Source: Planctomycetota bacterium
GTDB lineage: Bacteria > Planctomycetota > Planctomycetia > Pirellulales > Pirellulaceae
Assembly (NCBI GenBank): GCA_027619595.1
Contig: JAQCHP010000005.1
Location: 1 to 64,000 of the forward strand
Length of the DNA stretch: 64,000 nt
Direction of reading: 5' to 3'
Position numbers and translations under genes: made by a program. This document shows, one piece after another, positions 34,092 through 44,116 of the stretch (positions are counted from its first letter, which is position 1; each line of letters opens with the position of its first letter). The notes beneath the pieces are model-generated. The model ran no database searches, was not told the DNA's origin, and was given only the letters and a program-made list of their open reading frames with translations.

Positions 34092-35888
34092 TTATACTCG
34101 CAAATCGGCTGCGGGGATCGGCATGGCCAATAAGGCTTGCGCCAAGGCCTTGCCTTGAGCATCGTTACGGAGTCCACGACGCAAGACACCCTGCAACACA
34201 AAATTGAACCCCTGCAAATTGGCCAGTTCGAATCGCTCCACGGCATCTACGTTAAGTGGCTCGAAGTACTCTTGCACGCGATCGGCTGTAAGCCACTGTC
34301 GAATCCACCCGAAGTCCTTGACAGATTTGGCCAAGATACCGATGTTCGCTGCCGTCCCTTTATCGCCACTACGTCCGAACGCAATATCGCCCAACGTTGG
34401 AATAGTCGATCGACCGTGGCGGCTGGGTTCGCAATGCAACTCCGGGACACGTAGGTCACCGCGGTGCTGAGTGGGCCAGGATTCGCGTGTATCGGTTTGG
34501 GTCGATGCTGTTGTGGCCTGAGTCATGATGTAATCGACGTGCTGCGAAACCTGATCGGCTCCGATAAGGCACGGCCAGTAGCGAAATATGGAATGAACTC
34601 GTGGTCGTCCCTCAGCGTAGCCCGTTGTCCCTGGCGGCCCGGAGGTGACAAGGGGTATCACTTCACGACCAAACGTCTCGGCGTCAGCCCGCGAGTCGGA
34701 TTCCACCGCGATACGGAGCACGGTCTCCATCGATGCTTCGGAATTGTGGACACAACCTGCCACTGGAACGCTTTCGCCGTTACCGAGACACTCGACGATC
34801 GTATCACGGAAAACACACCCTCGTTCGGCCAATCGCCGAAGTATCATCTGACCGCAGCAACGCGCTTTATGCACGGCGTTGCTACCAAAAATCGTCAGCA
34901 TGCCGGCAGCTCGATATCCGTCGTGGTAGGTTGCACTGACCTTGAGGGTCTGGGGTCCTTGAATTCCTCGCGCGCCAGTCACACGAACTCGATCGGCGGC
35001 TATCCGTTCCACCTGCAATTGATCGAAGGCCACAATCACATCGGGGCTCAGGTACCGCCTTGGATCTCCGATTTCGTAAATCAATTGCTCTTTGACAGTT
35101 TCGACGGTAACGTGGCCTCCGGAATCTTTGGGCTTCGTAATGATACATTGTCCATCCCCATCGATTTCCGCGATCGGGAATCCGATATGGGTCACGTCCG
35201 GAACGTTAAGCCAATCGGTACTGATGCCACCCGTGACTTGTGTTCCGCATTCCAATAGGTGGCCGGCGACCGTTGCCCCGGCGAGCCGATCCCAGTCATC
35301 CAGTTGCCATTGAAATTCATAGACACAGGGTGCCACGACCATGCTCGGGTCGGCGACTCGACCCGTGATCACAATGTCCGCCCCAGCCCGAAGTGCTGCC
35401 ACAATACCGGCCGCTCCCAGATAGGCGTTGGCCGTAATAAGTCGATCACGTACGGTCAGCAAGCTGGCTCGACTATCCAGATTCTGAAAGTCATATTCGA
35501 CCGACGCGTCGGCCCGTAACAGGTGCAGAACATCGTCTCCAGAAACGACTGCGATCTTGATCGAACGGCATCCCGCTGCTTCTAACGCTGCGGCACAGGC
35601 AATCGCACAGGCTTGGGGATTCAAACCACCGGCATTGGCGACCAAACGACAGCGACCACCGTTGGCCCAATAGGGGGCCAGACCGCGAACGACGTGCACA
35701 AAATCCTGTGGATATCCACACGACGCGTCTCGTTCCCGCTGTTGAGCGAGAATCGACATGGACACTTCGGCCAGATAGTCCATCGTAAGGTAGTCGAGGT
35801 CGGGCTCCTGCGTCAACAGCTCGATCGCGGCCGAAGTCCGATCGCCCCAAAACGCTTGCGCATTGCCGATTCGAATCAAGTGCTTCAC
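34092..35888 (-). CDS. AtuA-family protein (DUF1446 plus AtuA C-terminal domain)
   Basis: About 598 residues. The N-terminal DUF1446 domain runs from ~5 to ~450: IRIGNAQAFWGDRTSAAIEL, LVANAGGLNPQACA, GADIVITGRVADPSMVV and LECGTQVTGGISTDW. The C-terminal ~100 residues match the AtuA partner domain (IAFGRSGDKGTAANIGILA). AtuA is needed for acyclic terpene utilisation in Pseudomonas; its reaction is not established. Start: GTG 35888 overlaps the carboxylase stop in GTGTGA (four bases), which fits coupled translation better than TTG 35912. In family clusters AtuA sits beside acyl-CoA carboxylase genes, as here. Confidence 0.92.
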   Translation of the reverse strand: MKHLIRIGNAQAFWGDRTSAAIELLTQEPDLDYLTMDYLAEVSMSILAQQRERDASCGYPQDFVHVVRGLAPYWANGGRCRLVANAGGLNPQACAIACAAALEAAGCRSIKIAVVSGDDVLHLLRADASVEYDFQNLDSRASLLTVRDRLITANAYLGAAGIVAALRAGADIVITGRVADPSMVVAPCVYEFQWQLDDWDRLAGATVAGHLLECGTQVTGGISTDWLNVPDVTHIGFPIAEIDGDGQCIITKPKDSGGHVTVETVKEQLIYEIGDPRRYLSPDVIVAFDQLQVERIAADRVRVTGARGIQGPQTLKVSATYHDGYRAAGMLTIFGSNAVHKARCCGQMILRRLAERGCVFRDTIVECLGNGESVPVAGCVHNSEASMETVLRIAVESDSRADAETFGREVIPLVTSGPPGTTGYAEGRPRVHSIFRYWPCLIGADQVSQHVDYIMTQATTASTQTDTRESWPTQHRGDLRVPELHCEPSRHGRSTIPTLGDIAFGRSGDKGTAANIGILAKSVKDFGWIRQWLTADRVQEYFEPLNVDAVERFELANLQGFNFVLQGVLRRGLRNDAQGKALAQALLAMPIPAADLRV

Positions 35889-37471
35889 ACGACGTGTGTC
35901 CTTCTGGGGCAATTACCCCAATCTTGTTGCGTCGTAACCTGGAGAGCCGTGCTCAACCAACGGCGTGTTTCGTCCGGCGCAATAATCGCATCGACCCATC
36001 CGCGGGCAGCTCCATACCGGATATCAGTTTGTGCTTCGTACTGGCTACACACGGTATGCCGGAGCGCATCGATCGCTTCGCTCGACAACTTCGTTCCATC
36101 TTTTTGAGCTTCGCGAATTCGTAGACTGACGAGCGTCTCTGCAGCTTGATGGCTCCCCATGACGGCGTAACGAGCGTTGGGCCAGGCCAGGATGAGGGCC
36201 GGATCGTAGGCCTTTCCGCACATCGCATAATTCCCCGCACCGAAAGAGCCGCCAATAATTACCGTGAACTTAGGAACCGTAGCGTTGCTAACAGCTTGAA
36301 CCAATTTCGCTCCCGCTCGGATAATCCCCGATTGTTCGGCTTGCTTGCCGACCATGAATCCCTGCACGTCCTGAAGGAAGACCAAAGGGACCCGCGTTTG
36401 ATCGCAATCCAAGATAAACTTAGCTGCTTTTTCGACCGCTTCGGGATAAAGAACGCCCCCCATCTGAACTTCACCCCGCGCCGAGTGGGACCGGTGTCGC
36501 TGGTTGGCTACAACACCGGCAGGTTTTCCGTCAATACGAACAAACGCCGTGACCAATGTGCGTCCGAAATCGGCCTTGTACTCCTGCAGACTGTCTTGGT
36601 CAATGACCGACTGCAGAACGTCTCGTACGTCGTATTCACCGCGACCGTCGGCGGGCACAATTTGATAGACGTCATCCTGCGGACGTAACGGTGCACGACC
36701 TGTGATGCGTTGTGCGGAAGTCGGCAGCAATGCGACGAGACTTCTTAGTCGCGCCAAGCACGAGGCGTCATCTGGCTCGTAAAAATCGACGGTGCCGCTG
36801 ATTTCCGCATGCATCTTGGCGCCACCCAATTCCTCGGGATCGACAGCCTGTCCAATCGCGGCTTTTACGAGGGCCGGCCCGGCCAAACACAACTGGCTCC
36901 CCTGGGTCATGAGCAACTTGTCGCACAAAACGGGCAGGTAAGCACCGCCGGCAATACAATTTCCCATCACGGCCGCAAATTGAGGTATTCCATTGGCCGA
37001 CAGTACCGCATTATTCCGAAAGATTCGCCCGAAGTCATCTTCGTCAGGGAATACCTCATCTTGCAGCGGCAGGAACACGCCCGCCGAATCGACCAAATAG
37101 ATGATCGGCAATCGCAACTGAAATGCGATTTTTTGCACTCGAATCAATTTCTTGACCGATTGCGGGAACATCGCGCCAGCCTTGACCGTGGCGTCATGAG
37201 CTGCGATCACACAGGGCTGACCACTGACCCAGCCAATTCCGGCAATCAAAGCGGCCGCAGGCACGGCGCCCCAATCGGAATACATTTCGTGGGCCGCCCA
37301 GAGACCAATCTCCAAGAACGAGGGATCACGATCCAGCAACGCCTCAAGTCGCTCGCGAACTGGCAGTCGCCCAAGATTACGCTGTCGCGCAAAACCGGCC
37401 TCATCCCCTCCTTGCAGGAGTGTTGCTTCACGCAGTCGTATCGTCTGAGATATTTCTCGCAGCGCACTCAC
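35885..37471 (-). CDS. Acyl-CoA carboxylase beta subunit (methylcrotonyl/geranyl-CoA carboxylase type)
   Basis: 528 residues, the usual length of the carboxyltransferase subunit. N-terminal lobe: NLGRLPVRERLEALLDRD, YSDWGAVPAAALIAGIG, AHDATVKAGAMFPQSVKK and YLVDSAGVFLPLQDEVFPD. C-terminal lobe: GVLYPEAVEKAAKFI, DVQGFMVGKQAEQSGII, and the oxyanion-type GGSFGAGNYAMCGKAYDP. These fit methylcrotonyl-CoA or geranyl-CoA carboxylase beta chains (LiuB/AtuC). It would transfer CO2 from biotin to a branched enoyl-CoA. No biotin carboxylase/carrier subunit lies in the window. GTG 37471 is preceded by AGGGAGGGAG. AtuA overlaps its 3' end, which points to branched or terpenoid acid degradation. Confidence 0.92.
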   Translation of the reverse strand: MSALREISQTIRLREATLLQGGDEAGFARQRNLGRLPVRERLEALLDRDPSFLEIGLWAAHEMYSDWGAVPAAALIAGIGWVSGQPCVIAAHDATVKAGAMFPQSVKKLIRVQKIAFQLRLPIIYLVDSAGVFLPLQDEVFPDEDDFGRIFRNNAVLSANGIPQFAAVMGNCIAGGAYLPVLCDKLLMTQGSQLCLAGPALVKAAIGQAVDPEELGGAKMHAEISGTVDFYEPDDASCLARLRSLVALLPTSAQRITGRAPLRPQDDVYQIVPADGRGEYDVRDVLQSVIDQDSLQEYKADFGRTLVTAFVRIDGKPAGVVANQRHRSHSARGEVQMGGVLYPEAVEKAAKFILDCDQTRVPLVFLQDVQGFMVGKQAEQSGIIRAGAKLVQAVSNATVPKFTVIIGGSFGAGNYAMCGKAYDPALILAWPNARYAVMGSHQAAETLVSLRIREAQKDGTKLSSEAIDALRHTVCSQYEAQTDIRYGAARGWVDAIIAPDETRRWLSTALQVTTQQDWGNCPRRTHVV

Positions 37472-37501
37472 GATTGCTCCCTCCCTAGCGTCGTATCCTC
37501 A

Positions 37502-39799
37502 TTATTCCGAGTCTATCTTGCCAGGGAAGGCAATGGTAGCAGCTCCGGCCTCTAGGTTGCGGAAAATGGTGCGAATGAGCTTCGTGCGGTCGATCGGTTT
37601 GGAGGCGTAGTCATCGCAACCCGCTTCCAAACACCTTTCTCGGTCACCCGTCATGGCATTGGCTGTCAGGGCGATGATGGGACGAAAGAACCCTTGGGCC
37701 CGCAACTGGCGGGCGGCTTCGTATCCGTCCATGACCGGCATTTGCATATCCGTGATCACCATATCATAAGGCAAGCCGCGCGATTCTGCGGCGTTGACGG
37801 AATCAATAACTTGTCGTCCGTCCGACACGACGTCGACCTCGGCGCCAATCCTTTGCAGGACGTGACGTATTAACCTTTGATTGTCCGGTCCATCTTCGGC
37901 CAACAAGATGCGACACCCAACGGGCAAAAGTGAGTCTTTGTCTTTCTGCGTGACATCGGGCGACTTCGGTACCGATGGTTCGTGAGATCGCCTTACATGT
38001 CGCGGCGCCTCCATCGGCGCATTCTCGACAATGCTTGCGGTCATGCGCGCGGTAAAGACACTGCCACTCCCCGGCACACTTTCCACTTGAATGCCACCCC
38101 CGAGCATCTCTGCAAGACGCCGTGAAATGGTCAATCCAAGTCCTGTACCGCCAAATCGGCGGGTCGTCGACGTGTCCGCTTGCGAGAACGGCGAAAACAG
38201 CCGTTGCTTCTGCTCTTCGGTCATCCCGACACCAGTATCGGCAACCTCAAATTCGATTTGTTCGAGCTTCGCATCGTAGCGGACAGCCGCCGACACACTA
38301 CCACCTTCCGTAAATTTGATGGCATTTCCGACCAAATTTATCAGGATCTGGCGAATCCGAGTCGCGTCGGAAATGATTTGCGAGGGCATGGGACTGACGA
38401 CCTGCATCTCAAGTCGAATGTTCTTGCCCTGCGCCCTCACCTCCATCAGGCTATAGACCTCTTCCAAGAGTTGTGCTGGGGAACAGGGAACCAGCTCCAG
38501 TTCCATGCGTCCGGCTTCAATTTTTGATAAATCAAGAATATCGTTAATGATCGTCAGCAAATGGTGACCATTGCGTTGAACAATCCCCAAATAATCGCGG
38601 ACCTCGGGACTCGTGGACTGCTCCATGAGAAGTTCGGTATAGCCAAGGATGGCGGTCATCGGCGTGCGGATCTCATGACTCATATTCGCGAGAAACTCAC
38701 TCTTCGAACGACTGGCCTGCTCTGCGAGCTGCTGGGTGAAACGCAGTTCGCGATTGGTTGCATCGAGAGATTCTCGGGATACGGTCGTTTCACGGAGGTT
38801 GCGAAAGACTTGATTGAACGAACGCGCGAGGATACGCATTTCGGTGGGTCCCGACTCCCTGACCCCGTTCCAGTCGTCCGCAGCAACGTGCATTTGCTTC
38901 ACTTCGTTTACCAATCGTGACACGGGACGGGTAACCAGCCGTCCGGTCACCACGATGCCACAAACTAGTGCCGTCAGACTCATTACCAATTCGGCCAAGA
39001 GTCGTCGTTGCAGAGACAGTTCTTGCCGTAGGGATTTAGCGCGGTCTTCCAGCACACAGACACGAAGTGACTTGCCGGTTCCTGCCACAGGCATCGTGGC
39101 GAGTAGTGCCTTGTCTTGGGGTTGTTGCAGTACATCGCCAGAAAGGAATCGTTCTGGCTGCGTGGATGTAATGATCCGATTTTGGTCGTCAACAACGAGT
39201 ACAGCTTCCTGAGACGAAATGGTCCCGACATACTCCCGCAACGCAATCCGATCCAATTGAACGAAGACGATTCCGTGCGTCACTTGATTTCGACGTGCGG
39301 GAACGGCCAGCGCGATGCCGCTAAAGTCAACGCGGGACCACGTTTCTCCACACACAACACGATCGAGCCAGTTCTCATCGACATATCCGATCGAGTCGTG
39401 ATTCGCGGCAACCGCCCGCCCCCGATTGTCCGCCAGGCAAACTCGCGCATCGGTCGCGCCGGGCAACGTAAGCGACTGGAAAAATTGCTTGATTTGCGGT
39501 TGCGGCGTTGCCGATTCAAGCAGTGCACGTGTCACGAAATCATTCGCTGCTAACGCATGAGCAGCATCGAGAAGACCAGATAAACGCTGCGCCACGAACG
39601 TCGCTGCCTGCTGCGACTCGGTGGTAATCCGAGACTCCATCTCTTGGTGGACCATCCGACGCAAACTGGCTTGAGCCGAATACCAAATCACACAAATTGC
39701 CACAATGGCTACCGGTAGGACGCGAATCAACACGCTCGGCAGCAGTCGTGAAACGAATGCGTCACGTTGGCCTTCGGGTTGACGAGCAGAAGCGGACAT
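37502..39799 (-). CDS. Hybrid sensor histidine kinase / response regulator
   Basis: 765 residues. Membrane helix 1 at ~25-42 (VLPVAIVAICVIWY), an outside sensor of ~220 residues, helix 2 at ~270-288, a HAMP region (VTRPVSRLVNEVKQM), then HisKA with the phosphorylated His in FLANMSHEIRTPMTAILGY, and HATPase_c with NLVGNAIKFTEGG, DTGVGMTEEQ and GGTGLGLTISRRLAEMLGG. A linker leads to a receiver domain (~635-755): ILLAEDGPDNQRL, phospho-acceptor Asp in MVITDMQMPVMDGYEAA, TANAM and the KPID lysine. The sensor domain resembles Cache-type ligand-binding domains; its signal is unknown. No separate output regulator is adjacent, so phosphotransfer to a distant HPt or regulator is likely. It lies 30 bases upstream of the carboxylase gene. 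Confidence 0.93.
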   Translation of the reverse strand: MSASARQPEGQRDAFVSRLLPSVLIRVLPVAIVAICVIWYSAQASLRRMVHQEMESRITTESQQAATFVAQRLSGLLDAAHALAANDFVTRALLESATPQPQIKQFFQSLTLPGATDARVCLADNRGRAVAANHDSIGYVDENWLDRVVCGETWSRVDFSGIALAVPARRNQVTHGIVFVQLDRIALREYVGTISSQEAVLVVDDQNRIITSTQPERFLSGDVLQQPQDKALLATMPVAGTGKSLRVCVLEDRAKSLRQELSLQRRLLAELVMSLTALVCGIVVTGRLVTRPVSRLVNEVKQMHVAADDWNGVRESGPTEMRILARSFNQVFRNLRETTVSRESLDATNRELRFTQQLAEQASRSKSEFLANMSHEIRTPMTAILGYTELLMEQSTSPEVRDYLGIVQRNGHHLLTIINDILDLSKIEAGRMELELVPCSPAQLLEEVYSLMEVRAQGKNIRLEMQVVSPMPSQIISDATRIRQILINLVGNAIKFTEGGSVSAAVRYDAKLEQIEFEVADTGVGMTEEQKQRLFSPFSQADTSTTRRFGGTGLGLTISRRLAEMLGGGIQVESVPGSGSVFTARMTASIVENAPMEAPRHVRRSHEPSVPKSPDVTQKDKDSLLPVGCRILLAEDGPDNQRLIRHVLQRIGAEVDVVSDGRQVIDSVNAAESRGLPYDMVITDMQMPVMDGYEAARQLRAQGFFRPIIALTANAMTGDRERCLEAGCDDYASKPIDRTKLIRTIFRNLEAGAATIAFPGKIDSE

Positions 39800-40004
39800 A
39801 TCCGAAAGCCGAGGACTGCGAGTAATGGTTCGGGCACCGGCCTAGGCGATTCGCGCTAGACTCCAAAGAACCGTAAGACACGCGCACGTGCAAGGCAAAT
39901 CTGCCTGATCGATAAAAACGGAACTGTTTACTGACACAGCCCGACACCGCTACCTACAATCGAACCAATCGCAATAACCCATCCTCGACCCACGGAATCA
40001 CCCG

Positions 40005-40712
40005 ATGAATCTTGAAGATGTCATGAATGAGCTAAAAGCCCTGGGCTCAAGTCAAACCGTCAAGACATTTCGTAACCACGGTGCGCAAGGCGAGCTGTAC
40101 GGTGTAAAGGTAGGAGACCTCAAGCCGATCGCAAAACGATTGAAAAAACGCCAAGAATTAGCCATGCAACTGTGGGATACAAACAATTCGGACGCTATGT
40201 ACTTAGCTTCGCTGGTAGCAGACGGTAGTCAAATGTCGGTGAAACAGCTCAACCATTGGGCGAAGACAGCCTCATGGTACATGCTTAGTGAATACGCGGT
40301 CCCGTTTGTTGCAGCAGAACACGGTCAGGCGGTAACACTGGCGTCGAATTGGATTGGGGCGAAACAAGCACATACCGCAACCTCCGGTTGGACGACCTAT
40401 GCAGCAACTGTTTCAGTGTTCCCCGACGAACGCCTTAACCTAGATCAGATTAGCGAACTTCTCGAGTCGATTTCAAGTGACATTCATAACTCCGCGAACC
40501 GGGTACGATATACCATGAACGGATTCGTCATCGCGGTCGGGACTTATGTTCGCCCCTTGCTACCATTAGCCAAGAAGGTGGCTCGCCAGATCGGAGTTGT
40601 AGCGGTCGACATGGGCACAACTTCGTGCAAAGTCCCCCATGCGACTGAATATATCGCCAAAATCGAAGCGATGGACAGAGTGGGCAAGAAACGCAAAACC
40701 GCCCGCTGCTGA
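40005..40712 (+). CDS. DNA alkylation repair protein (AlkD-like, HEAT repeats)
   Basis: 235 residues built of alpha-helical repeats. The opening, MNLEDVMNELKALGSSQTVKT followed shortly by YGVKVGDLKPIAKRLKK, is the hallmark of the DUF/AlkD-like 'DNA alkylation repair' family, as is ELAMQLWDTNNSDAMYLASL. Later helices include WAKTASWYMLSEYAVPFVA and VRYTMNGFVIAVGTYV. AlkD excises positively charged alkylated bases; this branch is more distant, so glycosylase activity is not certain. It stands alone on the plus strand with a 205-base upstream gap. A second alkylation-repair type gene (AlkB-like) is also in the window, but far away. Confidence 0.85.
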   Translation: MNLEDVMNELKALGSSQTVKTFRNHGAQGELYGVKVGDLKPIAKRLKKRQELAMQLWDTNNSDAMYLASLVADGSQMSVKQLNHWAKTASWYMLSEYAVPFVAAEHGQAVTLASNWIGAKQAHTATSGWTTYAATVSVFPDERLNLDQISELLESISSDIHNSANRVRYTMNGFVIAVGTYVRPLLPLAKKVARQIGVVAVDMGTTSCKVPHATEYIAKIEAMDRVGKKRKTARC

Positions 40713-40816
40713 CGAAACAATTGCAACGAGCGAAACGAGAAGCACTTCCTAGAACCGAACCGACATCGAAAGACGTACCCTGAGCCACTCGCATCCGTGT
40801 CTCAGAGTATCATTTA

Positions 40817-40850
40817 GATCACAGTGTCTCTCGGATCACAGTGTCTCTCG
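40817..40850. repeat. 17-bp tandem duplication at the 3' end of a small gene
   Basis: GATCACAGTGTCTCTCG occurs twice, at 40817-40833 and 40834-40850, without a gap. The second copy contains the last codons and stop of the minus-strand gene ending at 40836; the first lies just beyond the stop. The protein end is unaffected. Confidence 0.9.
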
Positions 40851-41126
40851 GATCCGATCGAAACTTGACTTGACTTCCCCGGCAACAATTTTTAGCGACT
40901 CCCAGATACTATCAGCCGACTCGGCCACAGCTTTCTTGAGTGGCTCGTAGTCGTCCGCCAGTCGATCTAGTCTTTGTTGCGCTTTATCAAATTCGTCTCG
41001 TGCCTCCATTTCGGCGAGATGGATTTGTAGCGCAATTTCGTCCCGCTGCTGCTTCAGAGCACTAATCCACTCGCCCATGGAATCCTTGGGACGATCGGAA
41101 CTCAGGTTTTCGTTTGGATCCGGCAT
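40836..41126 (-). CDS. Small coiled-coil protein, function unknown
   Basis: 96 residues from ATG 41126, chosen because GGAGGG lies seven bases upstream on the minus strand; longer in-frame starts (to 41198) would overlap the acetolactate synthase gene. The N-terminus is disordered (PDPNENLSSDRPKDS). The rest is a heptad-like helix (SALKQQRDEIALQIHLAEM; EFDKAQQRLDRLADDYEPLK) with an amphipathic end (SIWESLKIVAGEVKSSFDRI). It has no membrane segment. Such short helical proteins are common in planctomycetes and have no assigned role. It follows the acetolactate synthase gene on the same strand, 68 bases after its stop. Confidence 0.7.
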   Translation of the reverse strand: MPDPNENLSSDRPKDSMGEWISALKQQRDEIALQIHLAEMEARDEFDKAQQRLDRLADDYEPLKKAVAESADSIWESLKIVAGEVKSSFDRIRETL

Positions 41127-41194
41127 CGAATGACCCTCCATTGCAAGTTCGCAACCTAACAGAATTCCCCAGCAGACGATCATCGTACCGTCTG

Positions 41195-42964
41195 TCACTC
41201 GACAATAATATCTCGAACTGTTCCGCCTGACGGAATCATCGGCAAGACCTGTTCTTGATACGGGACTTGGACGTCCAGCACGTAGGGTCCAGCATAGTCA
41301 ATCATTTCCTGCAGCGCCGGCAACAGATCGGCCTTGCGACTGACGGTGGCTCCACCACATTTATACCCCTTGGCGATTTGCACAAAATCGGGATATCGCT
41401 CTTGGGCGAACTTCCCCTGCCCTTTACCGGTCGCCTCGGGATGGTCTATGGGCCCGAGATAGGTGTGTGCTCGGTTCCCCTGCATGAACCGATCTTCCCA
41501 CTGCACGACCATCCCCAAGTGTTGGTTATTAAGCAACATAACTTTGACGGGGAGTCGCTCGCAGAAACATGTGGCAAGCTCTTGGATATTCATCTGGAAA
41601 CTCCCGTCACCATCAATATCGATAACAAGAGCATCAGGGTGAGCGGCCTGCACGCCCATCGCGGCGGGCAATCCAAACCCCATCGTGCCCAGACCGGAAC
41701 TCGATAGCCAGGTCCTCGGCTTGTTGAATTTAAAAAACTGAGCTGACCACATTTGATGCTGACCAACGCCTACGGTAACGTAGGTTTCACGTCCACTGAC
41801 CAGATTGCACAACGTATGGATGGCATGTTGCTGCAATATCCCGTCAAATTCCGTATCGTACTTGAACGGATACTTTGCCTTCCATGCATCGATGGTGGAA
41901 TACCATTCTTGCAGATCGGCATCGGGCGGCTCCACGATACGATTCAATTCCTCTAAGGCGGCTTTCACATCCGAAATCACGGAAATATGTGCTTCCTTGT
42001 TCTTATTGATTTCCGAAGGATCGATATCAATATGAACAATCTTTGCCCCTTTGGCGAATTCTTCGAACTTGCCGGTCACGCGGTCATCGAAGCGAACGCC
42101 CAGTGCAATAAGGAGATCGCATTCATCGACCGCGAAATTGGAGTAAACACTTCCGTGCATACCAAGCATGTCGAGTGCTCGAGGATGCCCGGCGGGAAAA
42201 GCGCCCAAGCCCATCACCGTGAGCCCGACGGGGATTCCTGTTTTGTCGACAAATTCCCTTAAGGCGCCACTAGCACCGGCGGCAATAATTCCGCCACCCG
42301 CGTAAATCACGGGACGGCGAGCACGTTTAATCGCCGCGGCCACTTGCTTAATCTGTTCGGGCTGCGGTCGTCGATATTCAACGCGGTAGCCCGGCAAGTT
42401 CATGGGCTCATCCCAATTCGGTACGCACTGTTGGTTCTGAACGTCCTTGGGCATGTCGATGATGACCGGGCCCGGACGTCCCGTTGTCGCGATATGAAAG
42501 GCTTCTTTCATTACCCGAGCCAAATCGTTGACGTCGGTCACCAGGTAATGGTGCTTGGTTATGCCTCGACAAACTTCCACGACAGGCGTTTCCTGGAACG
42601 CGTCCTTGCCGATGTACCAGGTGGGAACTTGTCCCGTAATGGCAATCAATGGAACACTGTCAAGCTTGGCATCCGCGATGGCCGTCACTAAATTGGTTGC
42701 TCCGGGTCCGCTGGTGGCCATCACGACGCCCACTCGCCCGGTGGATCGCGCATACCCTTGCGCAGCGAAGGCCCCCCCCTGTTCGTGACGGGGCAGGATG
42801 GTCCGTAATTGCGGGGCATAACGTGTTAGCGACTGATGCATGGGCATGCTGCAGCCGCCAGGATAGGCAAAAAGAACCTCCACACCGTGGTCCACCAACG
42901 ACTTCACGAGGATATCCGAGCCGGCCATGACCTGCGTTTGGGTATTTCGGTTGACAGTCGACAC
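41195..42964 (-). CDS. ilvB: Acetolactate synthase large (catalytic) subunit
   Basis: 589 residues. The catalytic Glu that activates thiamine diphosphate lies in [18 protein letters not shown]. The central FAD domain has [20 protein letters not shown] and [11 protein letters not shown]. The cofactor-binding [14 protein letters not shown] with [17 protein letters not shown] is in the C-terminal part. All are typical of the biosynthetic enzyme, which condenses pyruvate (with pyruvate or 2-ketobutyrate) in branched-chain amino acid synthesis. GTG 42964 has GGAGA seven bases upstream. The regulatory small subunit is not in the window; the adjacent downstream gene is unrelated. Confidence 0.96.
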   Translation of the reverse strand: MSTVNRNTQTQVMAGSDILVKSLVDHGVEVLFAYPGGCSMPMHQSLTRYAPQLRTILPRHEQGGAFAAQGYARSTGRVGVVMATSGPGATNLVTAIADAKLDSVPLIAITGQVPTWYIGKDAFQETPVVEVCRGITKHHYLVTDVNDLARVMKEAFHIATTGRPGPVIIDMPKDVQNQQCVPNWDEPMNLPGYRVEYRRPQPEQIKQVAAAIKRARRPVIYAGGGIIAAGASGALREFVDKTGIPVGLTVMGLGAFPAGHPRALDMLGMHGSVYSNFAVDECDLLIALGVRFDDRVTGKFEEFAKGAKIVHIDIDPSEINKNKEAHISVISDVKAALEELNRIVEPPDADLQEWYSTIDAWKAKYPFKYDTEFDGILQQHAIHTLCNLVSGRETYVTVGVGQHQMWSAQFFKFNKPRTWLSSSGLGTMGFGLPAAMGVQAAHPDALVIDIDGDGSFQMNIQELATCFCERLPVKVMLLNNQHLGMVVQWEDRFMQGNRAHTYLGPIDHPEATGKGQGKFAQERYPDFVQIAKGYKCGGATVSRKADLLPALQEMIDYAGPYVLDVQVPYQEQVLPMIPSGGTVRDIIVE

Positions 42965-43050
42965 GCGATATTCTCCAAAAAGGGATACGGGTACACGGAG
43001 CCCGCTCTAGCTTATTCAGGATAGGCAGTAACGCCCATTTCCGCAACTTT

Positions 43051-43078
43051 GCCCCTGCCCGACTGCCCCTGCCCGACC
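43051..43078. repeat. 14-bp tandem repeat (two copies) upstream of ilvB
   Basis: GCCCCTGCCCGACT and GCCCCTGCCCGACC follow each other directly in the 210-base gap between ilvB and the next gene. No function suggested; it is too GC-rich to be part of a promoter core. Confidence 0.75.
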
Positions 43079-43174
43079 GTCGCTGCAGACGGTAAGGGCC
43101 TGGCAAAGACCATCTTGGATGACCATTGTCGACGGCCGACCGGGAGGGACCCCATTCGGACGCTACGGACAAGG

Positions 43175-43960
43175 TTATTTGCCGTCGTGCTTCCGGCACC
43201 AATCCACAATATCGGCGGTCGCCTGCGGAAGATTCGACTTTGCACCGCCTGACGTCGCCTTCGGAGGAGTCGGAACTTCGGCTTTGCTGGATGGGGCCTC
43301 TTTCGCGACGCCCTTTGCCGAACTGACGGTGGGCTTCGCTTCGACCTGGGGAGCTGGCGGCTCGACCTTGTCTGCCACCGCTTTCCCTCGCGCAGCAGCC
43401 AGGATCTCCGAAACGGACATCTTCTTGACATCGGCGGTGGGCGCTGCCGCTCCGGCCCCCTTCGCCTCGGAAGCTGGTTTCGCTTTGGCCACTGGAGTGT
43501 CGGATTTGGGGGTTGGGGGGGTCGGGCCCTTCGCCGAAGCCGACGCGGCACCCCCACGAGCTTGCGCCAGAATATCGGCGACCGACATGCCACTGGCGGC
43601 GGCGGCACCCTTCGCAGCTGGGGCTTTTCCCGCGGCGGGCTGGCTAGCTGCGGGTTTTCCAGCCACCGTGGCATCCGCAGCACGTTCGGCCTTCGCAGCG
43701 GCCGGTTTGGCCGGCTTCTTCTCGGCAACTTCTGCTACGGGGGGCGGGGCGTCAACCACCTTGAGGTAGCAGGGATCGATGTCGTACCAGGCAATATTGC
43801 TATTACCATCAAATTCAACGAGCGCTCGACCGTTCATATTCACCGTTCGCACGCGCCCCGTGAGTCGGGCGAATCGCCGAAGTTCAGGGCGTGTACCGTC
43901 CACGACGACGTATTTGTCGGTGAATTGCAGCTTGAGACTTTCAATGTGCTCAAAAACCAT
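43175..43960 (-). CDS. Planctomycete Ala/Pro/Lys-rich protein with N-terminal beta domain and repeated DILA(Q/A)ARG motif
   Basis: About 261 residues from ATG 43960. The first ~75 residues are well folded: FEHIESLKLQFTDKYVVVDG, ELRRFARLTGRVRTVNMNGR and ALVEFDGNSNIAWYDIDPCY, resembling a small SH3/KOW-like beta domain. The rest is low-complexity Ala/Pro/Lys sequence, interrupted by two copies of a short motif: SVADILAQARGG and SVSEILAAARGK. The last residues (ATADIVDWCRKHDGK) are again ordered. The pattern of a beta domain plus repeated short helices on a flexible tail is conserved in planctomycetes, as far as I know without assigned function; a nucleic-acid or scaffold role is possible. The in-frame start at 44053 is unlikely. 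Confidence 0.75.
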   Translation of the reverse strand: MVFEHIESLKLQFTDKYVVVDGTRPELRRFARLTGRVRTVNMNGRALVEFDGNSNIAWYDIDPCYLKVVDAPPPVAEVAEKKPAKPAAAKAERAADATVAGKPAASQPAAGKAPAAKGAAAASGMSVADILAQARGGAASASAKGPTPPTPKSDTPVAKAKPASEAKGAGAAAPTADVKKMSVSEILAAARGKAVADKVEPPAPQVEAKPTVSSAKGVAKEAPSSKAEVPTPPKATSGGAKSNLPQATADIVDWCRKHDGK

Positions 43961-44116
43961 GGAGCCCCAACCTTTCGGGTGCGAAATCGGCGAGAGATGG
44001 CAATCCCGTATTGTTGGGATTCTTGGCTGGCCGACAAGTGGGGCCACCCCCACACGAATGCCAAACGGCGGCCGCCGTATTTCGTCGGCCGCAATATTTT
44101 GTCAGCACGACGGCCG

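Noticed and set aside
34464-35258. 264-codon plus-strand frame antisense to the AtuA gene
   Set aside because: It is the antisense shadow of a well-supported gene; the protein lacks any recognisable pattern.
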